Shown here in pieces: positions 24,030 to 37,036 of a stretch of 64,000 bases of DNA. Position numbers and translations under genes: made by a program. Each line of letters starts with the position of its first letter. The first letter of the stretch is position 1. The DNA is taken from positions 223,273,442 to 223,337,441 of the forward strand of contig NC_090450.1 in NCBI RefSeq assembly GCF_031143425.1. Direction: 5' to 3'. This DNA is from Pleurodeles waltl. Its lineage: Eukaryota > Chordata > Amphibia > Caudata > Salamandridae. The notes below the pieces were generated by a model that searched no databases, was not told where the DNA came from, and saw only the letters and a list, made by a program, of their open reading frames with translations.

Positions 24030-24358
24030 AAACTTTATTAGTTTTTTATGGGTCTATTACAATAATCATTGTATGCTCAAGTTAGTTAGTATTACATTGT
24101 AATGGAAAAATACATCAGTATGGCGTTTAGCATATTGTGTGATTCATTCAAGAGAAATATTGTACATTACAGTAGTTTTACATGCTATAAACTACCACCC
24201 ACCCCTCTAACCAGCTGAACATGTAACCTAATAGTAATCGAGGATGTGGTTTATTATGCTTGGACGCATGTAGAAGATGGTTATTATTGTAGTGGGAGTA
24301 TGTGTGGTGGATATGGAGGTGGTCCCATCGTACCTGATGGTATTATATAAATAATTGC

Positions 24359-27300
24359 CTAGTCCTCCCCATCAGATTGCGCTTCCAGAGCTTTGAGGCC
24401 CTCCATTAATGAATCCCTTTTGTGCGAGGTGGGTTTTTTACTAATACCTTTGTACTCTTCCCTCTGCAAGGCAGCACTTTTGGCTATTCCCTAGCGTTCC
24501 ACCTCCACCCACCAGTGGTCTACTTGGGGATCTCCCGGGGACTTCCAGTATCTCATTATGAGTCTCTTTGCCAACAATAGGACCAGGTTAGCAAACTGGG
24601 AAATTACTGTGGATCCCTTGGGTCTGGGGTACAAACCCAGGAGGCATTGTGCACGGGTGTTCCATTGATTTAGATCTGTGATGTGTGATAGGGATGCAGT
24701 GATACCTATCCAGTAAGGGACTAAATATGGCCAGGCCCACAACTTACGGAGTAGGTCAGCATCTGAGCTTTTACAGCGGGGACAGGTGGATGTGTCAGTG
24801 GAGAACATTGTGTTGATTCTGTGTGGTGGTAAATATGATCTGTGTAATATGGAGAATTGAATAAACTTGAATCTTGCATTACGTGACACTATTTTCTAGG
24901 ATTCGGGTCCAGTCCCGGTCTGATAATTAAAGATTTAGTTCAGTCTCCCATTTGAGTTTCAATGAGCTAAGTTCTGTTCCTGATGTGCCCCGATCCTGCG
25001 GTATAAATAACAGACTAGATGTCTGCTGTTGCCCGTGCTGTGTAACACTTGAGGTTGTTTGTGCGTAAGTGGCTCCGACCCGTCAGGTGCACAGTGCATC
25101 CGTACAGAACGGAGTATGCTCGAATGCATCAGAAAGTGCGTTTCAGGGTGTCCATGCAGTTGTACAAAGTCAACATGCAACATCAACGCACCATCCTGTA
25201 ACAACGAGCCCACCGTCAACTCCACCCCCCTTGCTCCTACAGAGCCAGTTGTCGCACCATCAACGCACCTAAAGTCATGGCGAGACCATACACTGGGACA
25301 TTTGGAGCATAAGGAAGAATGGTGGCAGTGTATTTCGGTGCCATCTTCCAGTAGGTGAGGGCCACACGTAATAAAAGAGTGGTGACCTGTGGCAATTCCT
25401 TCCCTGGACATATCAAATTATGTAACTGGCCTTTGTTCAATTGTTCAGGCATGTATCCAATATCTGACAGTCTGTGCCCTGCCAGCCAATAAGACAGCCA
25501 TTGTAGCTGCCCGCAATACAATTTTCCTTGAAGTCAGGGGCCCCATACTGCCACTATCTGTTGGTAACTGCAGTTTGGTGAGGCCTACCCTGTGGCGTTC
25601 TTACCTCCAGGAAAGCTCCACCAGCATGGAATTCAACAATCTAAATAACCATGTAGGTACTACCTCTAAAAGATTAAAAGATTAGCAAAATAATATCAGA
25701 AGTCATGGTAACATGACCATCTTGGCAATGGATAGATGGCCTGCCAAAGACAAAGGCAAGATGATCCAGGAAGGTATTTGAGTCTTAAGAGAGTTAATGG
25801 CTCGTAGGAGGTTGCCCTCAAGTATATCCTGGGTCTCACGGTACACCTGGATACCCAAACAGTGAAATGTGTGGGGAACTACCTGGAGGTTCGTGTGACC
25901 AAATCACAGTGGGGTGCCAATAGGGGGTGCATGTGAACATAAATACACAGGATGTGTTTACATTCATGTAGAGGCCGGAAAGCCATACAAAAGTGGCCAA
26001 TAACTGTGCAATCTCCTCCAATCCTCTTGGGAGGTCTTTAATTTATAGGATCATATCATCTGCATGATATGGAATGGGTCATTCATTCTATAGGAATACC
26101 CCACCCTGTGGAATCCTGACAGATACGCTGTGCTATAGGTTCAATTGCCAACACGAATAGGAGCGCTAATAGGGCATCCCTGCATGGTCCCACACAACAG
26201 TTTGTATGAATTTGAGATTAGAGGACCAGTTCTAGCTCTTTCCATGGGCTGTGTATATAAAAGACTAACCCATGGGATATAGGCCTGGGGCATGCCATAT
26301 TGGGCTAATACCACTTACATTAAGACCTACCCCAGGGTGTCAAAGGCTTGGCGAACATCTAAAGATCTTTAGCCTGCATAGGGGTATTTCTCCCGAGCTA
26401 CATCCACTATGCTAGCAGGGGGAGTAGCCTAAGGGCAAGAATTTTACCCAGGATTTTATAATCTGTGTTTAAGATCGACAGTGGTCAATATGAGTTGAGC
26501 TCTGTGAGGGGCATCCCGTGTTTCAACAGGGATATTACGAAACGCTTCGCTAGTGGTAGGGGGAAGCAAGCCCTCCTTCAAGGAAGCATCGTAGCATTGT
26601 AGAGTTTTTCCATTTGTGGGACTAGTCGCGCCGAGTACATGGAATAAAACTCGATAGATAAGAGGTCAGCATATGTAATTTGGGTTTCTTGTAAATCATG
26701 CGCAGCCTATGCATCCTTGATTGCAGCCTTTTCAAGTGAGCCCAATTTATTCTCTATGTATGTAAGCTCCCGCTCGACTTCCCGTCTGGCTCCCACCACC
26801 GCCGCAACAGATGTACTCCTAATCACCACCTTGCAAGTTTCCCACTCCATTAGTGGAGAGGAGGCAGGGCCTTCATTTTGGGAGAAATATGTATCTATCG
26901 TGTTTAGCAAGTTTCTCTCGAAGAACAGCAGAGGGCGGAGATTGGGGCCAGCATATAGACCCATGATAGCATTATTGTGGTAGATCATCTTTCCTATGTA
27001 TGTGGCACCTATTAGGCTAGATTGAAGGTGTGCAGGACATAGGATTCTGTCGAGAGGTGAGTGCCATGCATGTGGGGGGGGCGAGTAAAATTAGTATTCC
27101 GTTTCTGCTATATGCCTACTGCGCCACACATCCAAAAGGCCCCATCCTACCATCCACTGTCTCAACGCCTTTGCTTGTCGTACTGAAGCCGTGCTGGGCA
27201 GGGGTGGATAGGATCAATCCAGAGTCTTATCAATGACGGCGTTAAAATCACCACCCAGTACCCAGGGTTATACTGTCCAATCTGCCAATATGGAGGGCAG

Positions 27301-27690
27301 CTGTGTATGGTTAAGCACCCTAGTCAGAAATGGGATGCATATATACATCCTAACACAATGGGTTCGTCATCTAGGTTTCCCCTCAACAGGACATAGCGCC
27401 CCTTGGTGTCTATCCTGGCTTTCAGCAAGGTGAACGGGACACCACCCAGAAGTGAGATTGCAGTGCTGCGTGCAAAAGTGGAGTAGGAAGTGTGGAATAA
27501 CTGACCCCACCATTTCTTGTGCAACTTCTGGGCCTCGTGTGTAGTGAGTTGGGTCTCCTGTAGAACACTACTTGTGCTTGGGACGTATCCAGTTGTGCCA
27601 GAGCCCTATGCCTCTTGTACACTGACCCCGAGCCCCGCTTATTCTATGCTATTATATGCATTTAACTTTCCGGCCATTGTTCCCAGTGAG
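24359..27690 (-). pseudogene. L1-type ORF2 (endonuclease-RT), broken
   Basis: The 5' end (about 27680-27480) keeps endonuclease-type text (KRHRALAQLDTSQAQVVF, then LHTRPRSCTR). The linker before RT is at 26988-26707 (SPLMEWETCKVVIRS, with a helical RREVERELTYIENKLGSLEK). The RT active site is a changed YHADDMI, in the TATCATGCAGATGAT text at about 26053-26067. Further RT/thumb text (GRPSIAKMVMLP) is near 25700-25740. The C-terminal zinc region CPRCKSSDADLLRKLWAWP is near 24740-24790, and a final stop is at 24359-24361 with an earlier in-frame stop near 24488. The protein would nick target DNA and reverse-transcribe element RNA. The frame is lost at many points. Confidence 0.85.
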
Positions 27691-28289
27691 AGACCACCAT
27701 CCTCCCTCCGACCACCCATGCCCCTATGTCCTTCATGAACATGCCTCCAATTAAGGTAGCAGGTGACAATATTAAACTATGAATTCCCACCCCAAAATAC
27801 TTGCTCCAACAGTAACCATTGGTTGGACCAAACTGTGTGAACAACTAAACATATCACCCAATGGTAAAACAATTGCCTTCGCTATTGGGAGTAGATGTTG
27901 CTAAGTCTCTGGTTTCAAGAAGAATGGAATGCTAGAGTCTTTTTCTATCGAGGCCAGCCGTGCCCGGGACCCTGATTTATACACACCAAATATACATTAT
28001 CGCCGAGACCCCATCCAGCATAAATGGGGGTACGGATTAAGTTGTATTTTAAGATTTTAAGGCCGCAGGTTATTGATACAATATGTAGACAGGGTCTACA
28101 TATTTAAACAGCATCCCAGCCTAGCCCCCTTCAAGATCATGTTCTGCCCTTCAGTTCGTATCAGGATCAACAACCTGCAAGGGAAAACAGGCTACTCATA
28201 CAGTAATTGCTTCCCTTAACCCAGTACGTTATGTGTCATTTGTGGAGTCATCAAGGGGAATAAAGCCTTACTGCTAGCTGAGTCTGAGC

Positions 28290-29344
28290 CTCAGACACTG
28301 CCATATGAGGAGCTAATAGGCTTCTTGGAGAGCCGCAAGGAATTCGCCGAGCGGATCGCCTCGTGTTGCCCATCCAGGGCTGGTTGTTGCGAGGGGGTCA
28401 TCTCTGAACCAGTTCGATGATGGGCACACTGTCTATGTTTTCGGGGAGGCAGCTGCACTTTGGGTGACTCAGGTCCTGGCAGCATCTGTCCCACGGAGTT
28501 TGGAAAGTGTTGCTTCAGCCATTCCCATGCTCCATCTGGTGTATCACAGAAGAAGGTGCATTGCTCATGATTTGCTTTAAGTTTGGCTGGAAACAGCAAC
28601 ACATCTTTCAGGCTGATTGCATGCAAGTGGTTTTTAAACTCTAGAAACATGGAGCGGCTTTTCTGTACTGTGATGGTATAATCCGGGATTAGTGAGATTG
28701 TGGCATTTTCCAAGAGAATGGGTGCCTTTTCATGTGAGTCGCCTAGCAGTGTATCTCGATCCTTGTAATGAAGGATTATGGGCACTATAGGACGTGGTGG
28801 CGCACCTGGTATTGATTTTCTAGTGGGTACTCTGTGTGCCTACTTCACTACAAACCCGTTTGAGAGTTCTAACGGGACCAACACTGTTCAAAGCCAGTTC
28901 TCTATGAATTGGGTGGGGAACCTCCAAGCTCTCCGGAACTCCCAACATTCTGACATTATCCCTGGGAGATCTTCCTTCCTCATCAACCACGTGATCCTGA
29001 GTCTGCTCCATCATCCTAAGCAATTGAGTAAGTTGTGCAGAGTGTTACACTGGGACTGAAGCTAAAGTAAGTGCCTGCTCATTTGTTTTATCTTTATCAG
29101 TTAGTTTGCATTGGTCATTCTTGAGGAGGCTAATGTCAGACGTGATGGCTCCCAATAATTGTTCAATCGTCACTCGGGAGTCTCGGATATCCTAGAGTTA
29201 GTATCAAATTTGTCCATCTGGGGGACCACATCTGTAAGGGAGGACACAGTCCTCTGGTGTCTGGGAACTGTCTTACAGAGGGGACCCGGAGTGGGAGTGG
29301 AGGGCATGTCTGTCAGATGTGTTCTTCGTGCGACCCATGGCAAT
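28290..29344 (-). pseudogene. L1-type ORF1 protein, broken
   Basis: An ATG near 29344 begins MGRTKNTSDRHA, as in amphibian and fish L1/Tx1 ORF1 proteins. Degenerate coiled-coil text follows. The RRM start is RDNVRMLGVPESLE (about 28960). The C-terminal domain lies in 28785-28291 with YKDRDTLLGD, ISLIPDYTITVQKSRSMF, LLFPAKLKANHEQCTFF and DTPDGAWEWL. ORF1p is a trimeric RNA-binding chaperone for element RNA. Several stops and frame changes are present. Confidence 0.85.
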
Positions 29345-30690
29345 GGTCAGGCAGCCTTAACTCACTGGAGAGGAGAGGGAACTGATCGTGGAATCTCACC
29401 TGCGTCTGGTCCAGCCCCAGGTGTCCTGGGAACCTCAAAGGTGCCCTAAGGCACTAGAGAATTGAGCCCAGCGCAGAGGATAGTGTAAGTCTCGGGGGAG
29501 GAGAGCAGTGTATGGCACTAGCTCAAAGTGGGTTCACTCCTCAGGACCCAGTCCTGATGAGTTGGTGAATGACTGAAGTCACCCCAGTTGTCCGTGGTTC
29601 CGGGCCCCTGCAGTCAGTCCCAGGGATAATATCAGGGTGTAGTTCCCTAGGCTGATCACTGCACCCAGGCGGACAACCACTTAATGCAGACAAGTCAAGC
29701 AACCGGTCCAGAGCCAGTATGGTGCAGAGCTGTGGGCCCTCCTCTGCTTTACAAACCTCCTGTGTCTCAGCTATCCACAGCTGCAAGGTACCCTCATGCA
29801 TCCAGTTCTTATATGGGCGTTAAGGACTCTGGGTGGTAGACACTGCTCAAGGAGTCCCAGCCCAGGGGGCACCCCGGTAGGCACTATTTCTTTTATGGGG
29901 ACCCCTTCTTATAGTCAGTATCACCTGTGAGTAACTTTAATTGTATTAGGACCCTCCCGCTCTGGTCGCAAATCCCTCACGGGGTCCTCACGTGAGCTCA
30001 TCGGGGTCCCACTATGCCTGAAATATTCAACGCTGAGACATGCTTCCATGGTGTCAGCCACTCACTTCTCTTCAGGGCCTAGCACGTCCCACATGCCGTC
30101 ACTACAAGACCGAACGCACAGGCCGAGCAGGCCTTCCAGCAGTTTTTTAATGCGCTGCCTCGGCCCAGCCCAGGCTCTCCTCCAGGACTCACCACGTTCG
30201 TCCAGTACGCAGGGGTACGCGCGCAGAGGATCTGCCCAGCGCCAGCTAGCACTTACTTCTTCACCAAGGACGTGGCCTCCTCAGGTTGGGCGGTGCCTGC
30301 AGCAACCGGCCCACTCAGACTTTTCCCAGCCACATATGTGACCGGAGTCATCAGCAAACATGTCGCCTCTCCGCACTCCTGGCCCTTCATGGGTGAGTGG
30401 AGTCAGGGGCGTTTTCTCCACCTCTTGTCTTTGTTTCGCAGTCTGCTTGCTGAGATCTATGCTGGGCCATTCGCCATTATTGATGCAGCGCCCAGGGCAA
30501 TCACAGCCTCCTACCGTGGTATTCTGTTGTTTGCTGCAGTTCAGTCACCAAGTAAAGGTTGGGAGTGCCACAGGGGCCTGCAATACTGTGGCAATCACGG
30601 CTCAATGACACTGTCAGGGCACTAAGTTTTCAGATAACATGGCCTTGGAGACTATGTGAAATGCTGCTACCATCTTCGGCGGTTGGCCAC
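29345..30690 (-). other. 5' region of the minus-strand L1
   Basis: GC-richer than the flanks on the right, with scattered CpG, and ending at a GGGGGGG run (minus strand) near 30690. This suits an L1 5' UTR with promoter activity, though no motif proves it. Open frames such as 29801-29541 (-) and 30048-30341 (+) are unrecognised and probably non-coding. Confidence 0.5.
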
Positions 30691-33129
30691 CCCCCCTTCC
30701 CACAGCAATAATAATATGGAATTTTATCAGAACAAACATCATATATGTTTTCCACAAAAAGATACATACAAAGTTTTCTCCAAGCTACTCAGTTTTTTCC
30801 ATTTTATCCAGTAAATTAATATTTTTTGTTTGTTTTCCATAATGTGTGCGTATACAGCAAATGCACACTTTATTTGAAATTTCTGCAGTAGTTTTGTGGA
30901 AAAGCAAAATATCCAAATTATACTGTTTAAAGTACATAATTGTATTAGCCTTTGTAGTTTATGGGTATATCGTGTGAGAAATAGTCTTCAGACTGGCCAC
31001 CTAAGTATTTTGAATCTATATACTTTGTAAGTGATAGGATCTTTTCAGGATTACAGTGTAATAAAGCATCATTAACTACCTCCACTTGTATTAAATGCCC
31101 TTTAGCAAAGTGTAAAGTTCTTGCAAGTTTTTGCATAGTGGGATGATGAATTGAAAGCATTTTCTCATAATAAAAAGTGGAATTACACATATCATTTTTA
31201 AGGCAGACTAAACAATGGCATTACAGCTGTGTAATATTGCAAAATAGGGAGGTGTCTAATGTTTGCAATGTTAAATTTTACTTTGCAAATGTTTTTTTTA
31301 ATTAGCAATACAGTTTTGTAGTAATGCCATAGCTTATGTCTCAGTATTGCATACTGTGGTGCAATTCTGTTGGCAAACAACATGTTTACTTCTTTTTTCC
31401 TGCAAGATCCTTGCATTACTTCCTAGCAATGTCTTCATTGTTTACAGATAGGACCCAATTAGTATATATGGTTCACTACTGGACGTGTGTCTCCACCAAG
31501 TTCCAAATATGTAAGAGAAATTCAAGCGATTCCATTTTTTTTTGGCTAACATAATCTAAATGTCAAAATTAAATGTGTGAGTGCTTTCATGTGGTTTGTT
31601 ATTAAAATTAAAACAAAATCTTCTCACTGCAATGGCCTTTGCCACAATCGGCAGAACATCTTGTTTATGTTTAGTTTTTCGAAGAAGGATTACTTTTTAG
31701 TAAATTTCAACATACATTTTTAAAAACTATTTAGAGATACTTTTTCTAATGGTTTTCCACCTTGATAGACTATGCAACAAAAATAATTCACCTGTTTGTT
31801 TTGAAAAGTATGTTTCTTTACACATACTAGCATTTTTAGTTTTATTTCTTTGTATGCACAAGCATATTATCAGAGCAAACTCATCTCTTTGCAAACATGC
31901 AACAAACTCTTACCGTTTTACCTTTTGGATCATCCGCTTTGTCCTTTGGAGGTGTGGATACTTTTTCTCTAATACATTTGGAGGACATTTTAATTTTAAT
32001 GTTTTCAAGTAATATTTTGAAGGCATCTTGAAAACTTTGGCTGTACCTGCATATCAAAAGTAGAAAAAAAGAACAGTATTATTACCAAAAACAGAGAAGT
32101 ATAAATCAAATATTAACTGTAGACATAACATTTTTTTAGAAATACAACTTTATTGTGATTTATCTTTGATGCAAATGAAGACTAATATTCCCTTCCTAAC
32201 AGTGGAACAGTTTAAAACAAATAAGTATATCTCCAAGCTTCACTTTAATTACAGTTGCTGTACAGCAATACAAATAATTTTTATACTGTTTGGACAACTC
32301 TAGTAGCATTGGGGTATCTTTGTAGCCTACTGGTAAATGTAATGCAATAATTAATACATCCAAATGTATTTTATAACAAACCATATTATTAGGTATTTTT
32401 CTCATGTGATTAAAGTTAGAGTTTCACATCATTCTTCAACAAACCACCAATTACATACCAAATAATTAGTGTGCTACACTTGTAATACTACAGTCTGTTG
32501 GTTTACATGGTCTTATTAACTTCAGTCACACTAATTTAGCTGTAGCTACTCTATAGTATGTTTAAAGTTTACAGTTTACTGTTTTTATGAATGAATGTGC
32601 TTAACCGTTACTATTTGGACTACATTAGCAGTTCAGTATCAGATAGAACCAACTGGCCTGTTTCTTCAATAACCGTGATATGTTACATACAGGGTAATTG
32701 GCCAGTGTTGTAGGCCAGTTTGTGCATGTTTTGCTTTACTACATCCAGGGACTGCTTCTTGAAGGTATTTTGTTATGTTAAAAAAGATGGTGTATGGATA
32801 ATTGAACACAGTTATATATGTTGAACTGTATGCCAGGAAAAGAGGAACTGAGCATAATTTAGGTATGGTAAATGTGGAGATCACATTAGGGGGCTAAAAG
32901 AAGTTTAAGTTGGAATAACATCCTACCTTTCTTTTCATCACTTACTAATTGTGAGCATCGCCATTTTATAATGGTTCATTGTGGAGACAATGATATTGGT
33001 CTCCTCACTGGTGTAAAAACTGAAATTGAGATGAAAGCTACTTTCAAATCTTTCATAATTTTATTTCCACACACCCATTTTGTCTATTCAAATATCTTTA
33101 GCAACACAAAAGGATGATGGACGGAGTGC
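30691..33129. other. AT-rich stretch, possibly the other side of the Helitron
   Basis: This has the same AT-rich texture as 19.2-24.0 kb. Minus-strand frames at 31190-30945, 31416-31198 and 32405-32196 are open but carry no motif I can name. A short CSDKIPYYYCCG text on the minus strand (about 30745-30710) resembles the cysteine-rich lead-in found before DUF6570 in Helitron proteins, but this is weak. From about 32400 on nothing was recognised. Confidence 0.4.
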
Positions 33130-33420
33130 TGAACAATGCAAACACTCACCCCCACTCACAGATCTGGGTTTAATCCATCGTTCTTTTGCTCACCATGCCA
33201 CCCCAGTTTGGACCCAGCCATATGCAAATCAGTCTTTACCCTGTTCCTCATAGGATCAGTCCAGCCGAACTGCCAAGCCAGGTCCTCACTGGAATGGAAA
33301 CAAGCATCCTGGGACCGGTTTCAGGGTATCACCCTTCATCAGCCAGGCTAGCTTGAATCCAGTGGCACCTCAGTTTGGACCCAGCCAAATATCTGCCAAA
33401 GGATAAAATGGAAGTACTCA
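33130..33420. repeat. Unclassified interspersed repeat with internal direct repeat
   Basis: The word CAGTTTGGACCCAGCCA occurs at 33204-33220 and again at 33371-33387, a spacing of 167 bp, each followed by a similar ATAT/AAAT text. The block is GC-richer than its AT-rich left flank and has no coding sense. I believe the text is common in salamander genomes, but this rests on memory. Confidence 0.5.
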
Positions 33421-33514
33421 GTTCAAAATGTGGCATAGTATGAAAAAACCTGCAGAGAAATAGTGTCTGCCCTCCTCAAAGAGATCACAATGTCTTCCAT
33501 CTATTCAACATTAT

Positions 33515-34559
33515 GGGCCTTATTTCAACCTCGGTGGTCTTTTGCCATGGCCGCCGATGTTACTCTGGGCCGAAGACCGCCAGTGGTGGCGGTCTTCCGC
33601 CAACCATATCATGACTGCTGGCAGCCCTCCGCCCTTTTTCGGACGGAGAGCCGCCAGCAGCCATACTGGCGGTCGGCAGTGAAATGGAGGCTGCTCCACC
33701 TTCACCGCCACGTCATCAGAACACCGCCCACCCAGTATTTGGCGTGGCGGTGTTCTGGTGACGGGTTGCTGGCGGCGGAGCAGCTCCCATGGATCCCGTT
33801 CCCTCCCGGAGGATCACCGTAAGGTGATTGTCCGTTAGGGGAGGGGGGTGGGGGGTGTTGTGTGATGTGTGCGTGCATGGGGGTGTGCATGTGAGTGTGT
33901 AGAGGGGTTGTGTGAGTGCGTGTATGCATGCAGGGGTGTATTGTGTGTATGGGAAATGTGACGTATATGTCTGTGTGCATGTATGTGTGCGTGTATGTGT
34001 ATGAGTGGTGTGAGTGTGTGTGTATGGGTGTGGGGGGTGTCTGTGGGTGTTTCTGTGTGGGGTGGTAGGGGGGTCGTGGGTGTTGGGGGAGGACTCAGGC
34101 GAGGGGGAGGAGAGAGGGGGAGACCCCAATCAGTGCCAAGGAATGAATTTCCTGGCACTGATAGTGCCTACCGCCATGGATTTCGTGGCGGTACAAAACC
34201 CCACGAAATCCTTGACGGTATGCGGGGTCCTGATACCGCCGGCGGTCTAGTGACGGCCGCCGGGCTGGAGAACGAAGTCTCCAGCCCAGCAGTCGTTACC
34301 ACCCTGGCGGTCGAAGTGTAAAAGTGGCGGTTTGGAGTGGTGGTAACCGCCATGGTCGTAATTCAATTTTTTTTCCACCGACCTGTTGGCGGTATTACCG
34401 CTGCTTTTACACCGACCGCCAAGGTTGTAATGAGGGACAATATCCTGTCCGCCGTATTGCGAGTTCCATTATATCTCATGGAACTTGTAATACAGAGGAC
34501 GGGATATCCATCATGTTTGTGACGGAGCAATCCCCTCCGCCAAACTTGTAATGAGGCCC
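33515..34559 (+). mobile_element. Harbinger-like MITE, family A copy 1, with TG-rich core
   Basis: Starts GGGCCTTATTTCAACC and ends TTGTAATGAGGCCC. TAT at 33512-33514 is repeated at 34560-34562. The outer parts are GC-rich palindromic text built on GGCGGT and ACCGCC. The middle (33850-34060) is a degenerate GTGTG/GCATG tract. An inner GGTTGTAATGAGGG at about 34418-34431 looks like a second element end, so the right 130 bp may be an extra unit added to the family A end. It pairs with the copy at 53888-54899. No coding potential. Confidence 0.8.
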
Positions 34560-34562
34560 TAT

Positions 34563-34989
34563 GTTTTGAAATGCTTCCGCTTATCATGTAGATGGGGTCC
34601 ATTTCACTGCAACTGCCAATAAGATCTTCATTAATAACATCCAGCAACTCCTACTACAGCATATCTAATTCCAAATTACACACATAAAATAAAAGGTGCT
34701 TTTAAGAGCCAACCTAAGAGAAGCATCAGTAAATATCAAAATATATATATATGGGTTGTTTTTAAAAATTGTTTTTATGGGTTCCACAGTACTCTCTAGA
34801 ATCCCATGTGGCCATACTGTGTTACTCTGTAAATTTAAAAAAAGACATTAATATGTTTCCAAACTTTCTTGCCTAAATATTGCAACAATACTGTCCTCAC
34901 CACCATTACGATTCCAAGGTTAAACTGTTTTTTTTTCCAAACTTATGTTTAAGATGTATTCCAAATCACAGTGAAAGTAGTATATAAAA
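34563..34989. other. AT-rich gap, nothing recognised
   Basis: Contains short AT microsatellites near 34741 and an A/T-rich text. No gene, RNA or transposon end was seen. Confidence 0.5.
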
Positions 34990-36173
34990 CGGGGTTGTGG
35001 CTTGGCACGCCATCATGGCATCTGCGCTTTAACCAAGCTCTCAGCAGTCCCATAACAAATCCATCACCATCCTTTATAGACCAGAATAAACCCCATGCCC
35101 TGAGCCCGTGGTTACACCCAACAATTCGGAGGTGCCCTCAGGACACAGAGAACGGAGATCCCCGCCTTAGTTGATTTGGTGGAATCATGCGGCCTTTGTG
35201 CCCCAACTGAGCCGAGCAGGGGACTGTGGCCACAGCCCTGTTCAGATCACGCCGGCCAGTGGGAATTTGCTGCTGCTGGTGGTAGCCACCACCTGGACCA
35301 CTCGGCAGACCCCCTGCTGGTACCGGTGCAGCAGATCAGACAGTGGCGTCCCCACCGGGTGGTGAAGCATAGAAGGTGATCGGGTCCCATGAGGGGCTTG
35401 GACTGTGTGATGAGTGCACTGTGTGTCATGGGTGTGCCCGCACAGGGTTGGTGCTGCCTCTTGGGCTACGGCTGGCCACCTGGGCTGCGTGGCCGAGACC
35501 TGGGCCTACCCCAGCCTCCCGCTGCATGGGGGCTCATGAAGCTGGGTCATATTTGGCCCTGGTGCCTGTCCATTAAGGAGGCGTCATCTCATATAATCAA
35601 TAAACCTTGGCCGATTTTCTACAGCTTCGCATAGGACTACCAGAAACACGCCCTCATGTTATATATGTGTCCCTGCTGGCTCTGTTCTCTCGCATAGGGG
35701 CCCCCCAGCCATACATTGATGTCCTAGACCGATCTAGGCCTAGATTGCCCCTTAACGTACCAAAGCCCTCTCAAAACATTGCTAGATAGACCTGGCCATC
35801 TACTTACTAGTTCATGGGACCCTCTGCATGAGCGCATGGTGTGCAGTGTTGCTCTTCCTTAGCGCCCAGAGATACCAGAGACAATGTTGGGCATGTAGCT
35901 CTGCCGGGGTCTTTGGCGAGGGCTACTACATTTATCGCTGTGGCAGCTGCACTGTACTCTGGTGCGGCAAGTAGTGAGACTTTGGCTAGCCCGTAAGGGG
36001 ATATTACCTCCATATCATAGTAAGAAATATTGCTTATCTCCCACTGAGGGGAGCTGTGCATCACCAACTGCTCATGACGTCACCTGTGTTCTCTGTGAGG
36101 AGGGGTCTGATGGGTCGCTTTGGGCTGGGGAGTGGACCAACTTTATCAACAAATTACGTGCCTCACACCGACA

Positions 36174-36960
36174 ATGACCAAAAATAAACCAACCTCCGGG
36201 ATGGCCAAGAAAAGTACCTTAGACAAGTACGCCAGCATAAGTGCCACTGCACTGGACACAAAGGGGTCAAGCCCCACACCAGATAAGGCTGCACTTTTGG
36301 TGGCGATCACACAATCCTACAAATTTTGGATGCCAAATTAGGTGCAGTTGCCACAGAGGTCACCCTACATCGCCAAAATCTCCGTAAGGCAGTCAATCGC
36401 ATTACTGAGGTAGAAACCAGGGTGTCTGACGTCAATGATTCTATTAAGGCTATGCAGCAAAAAGTTGACACTCTGACAGTTGTCAAAGAGGAACTTGCCG
36501 CCGGTGTGGAGGACATGGAGGGCTGTGCTTGTCGCAACAACCTTCAAATTGTCGTATTTCCAGAGGGCTGCGAAGGCTCATCCATTGTTAAATTCCTGAG
36601 AACCTGGCTCCGATTGATCATCCCACCGGACTCCCTTTCGGCCTGCTTTGTAGTTGAAAGGGCCCTCTTGGCCATGGTGAAAAACCACCCTCCTGGGGCA
36701 AGACCATAGCCAGTCATCGCAAGACACTTAACTATGTGGACCGAGACACAATCCTTAAATTCGCCTTAAATAATTATGTTTCCAGATTGCGCCAGGATGA
36801 TAACAGCAACAGTGCCAGTCATTTACAGCAGCCAAACAGCGCCTAAGAGATCTTAAGGTACTGTACTTGCTGCTATTCCCTGCCCACTGCATGTTATCTT
36901 CAACACCCAGACATTCATCTTTGATTTCTCAGAGGAGGTCTTCACTTGGACAAGTCTGTA
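36174..36960 (+). pseudogene. L1-type ORF1 protein, broken
   Basis: ATG at 36174 (MTKNKPTSGMAKKSTLDKYA). A frame change near 36330 leads to a coiled coil (LGAVATEVTLHRQNLRKAVN ... VETRVSDVNDSIKAMQQKVD), then the RRM (CRNNLQIVVFPEGCEG) and, after more frame changes, a C-terminal domain with LNYVDRDTILKFALNN, LYLLLFPAHCML and FIFDFSEEVFTW ending near 36955. The domain order equals that of the ORF1 remnants at 28.3-29.3 kb and 62.2-63.2 kb. It would bind element RNA. It is inactivated by at least three indels. Confidence 0.85.
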
Positions 36961-37024
36961 TATGTAAAGCCACATACACCACCTTGCATTGACTCTGATT
37001 CATCCCAGAGCGATAGATGAGCAA

Positions 37025-37036
37025 CCCTTGTCAATC
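37025..37036. repeat. Target-site duplication, 3' side of the inserted LINE
   Basis: CCCTTGTCAATC here is identical to 43421-43432, on the other side of the 6.4-kb LINE. Confidence 0.92.

Larger units (their letters stand above)
19240..24040 (-). mobile_element. Decayed Helitron
   Basis: Reading the minus strand from right to left gives pieces of one Rep-helicase polyprotein in the expected order: a DUF6570-like segment (24029-23814), Rep with HUH motif (22391-21856), then Pif1-like helicase motifs (20744-20192 and down to about 19560). Many stops and frameshifts interrupt it. A 717-bp MITE (22606-23322) sits inside it. The region is distinctly AT-rich. The ends (5' TC, 3' CTRR with hairpin) were not identified. 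Confidence 0.82.
24050..30690 (-). mobile_element. L1/Tx1-type LINE, degenerate
   Basis: ORF1 and ORF2 remnants lie in the L1 order on the minus strand with a 5' region of about 1.3 kb on the right. The boundaries are approximate: the AT-rich Helitron text resumes to the left of about 24050 and AT-rich text resumes to the right of about 30690. Multiple frameshifts make it inactive. No poly(A) tail is evident. Confidence 0.82.
34990..37036 (+). mobile_element. L1-type LINE, 5' part (split by a later LINE insertion)
   Basis: A moderately GC-rich 5' region (about 34990-36173) leads to an ORF1 remnant. The text ends at the 12-bp target duplication of the LINE at 37037, and the same-strand L1 resumes at 43433 with the inter-ORF region and endonuclease. 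The left limit is approximate. Confidence 0.7.

Noticed and set aside
33835..34158. Histidine/threonine/proline-rich minus-strand frames
   Set aside because: They are translations of the TG-rich core of a MITE.
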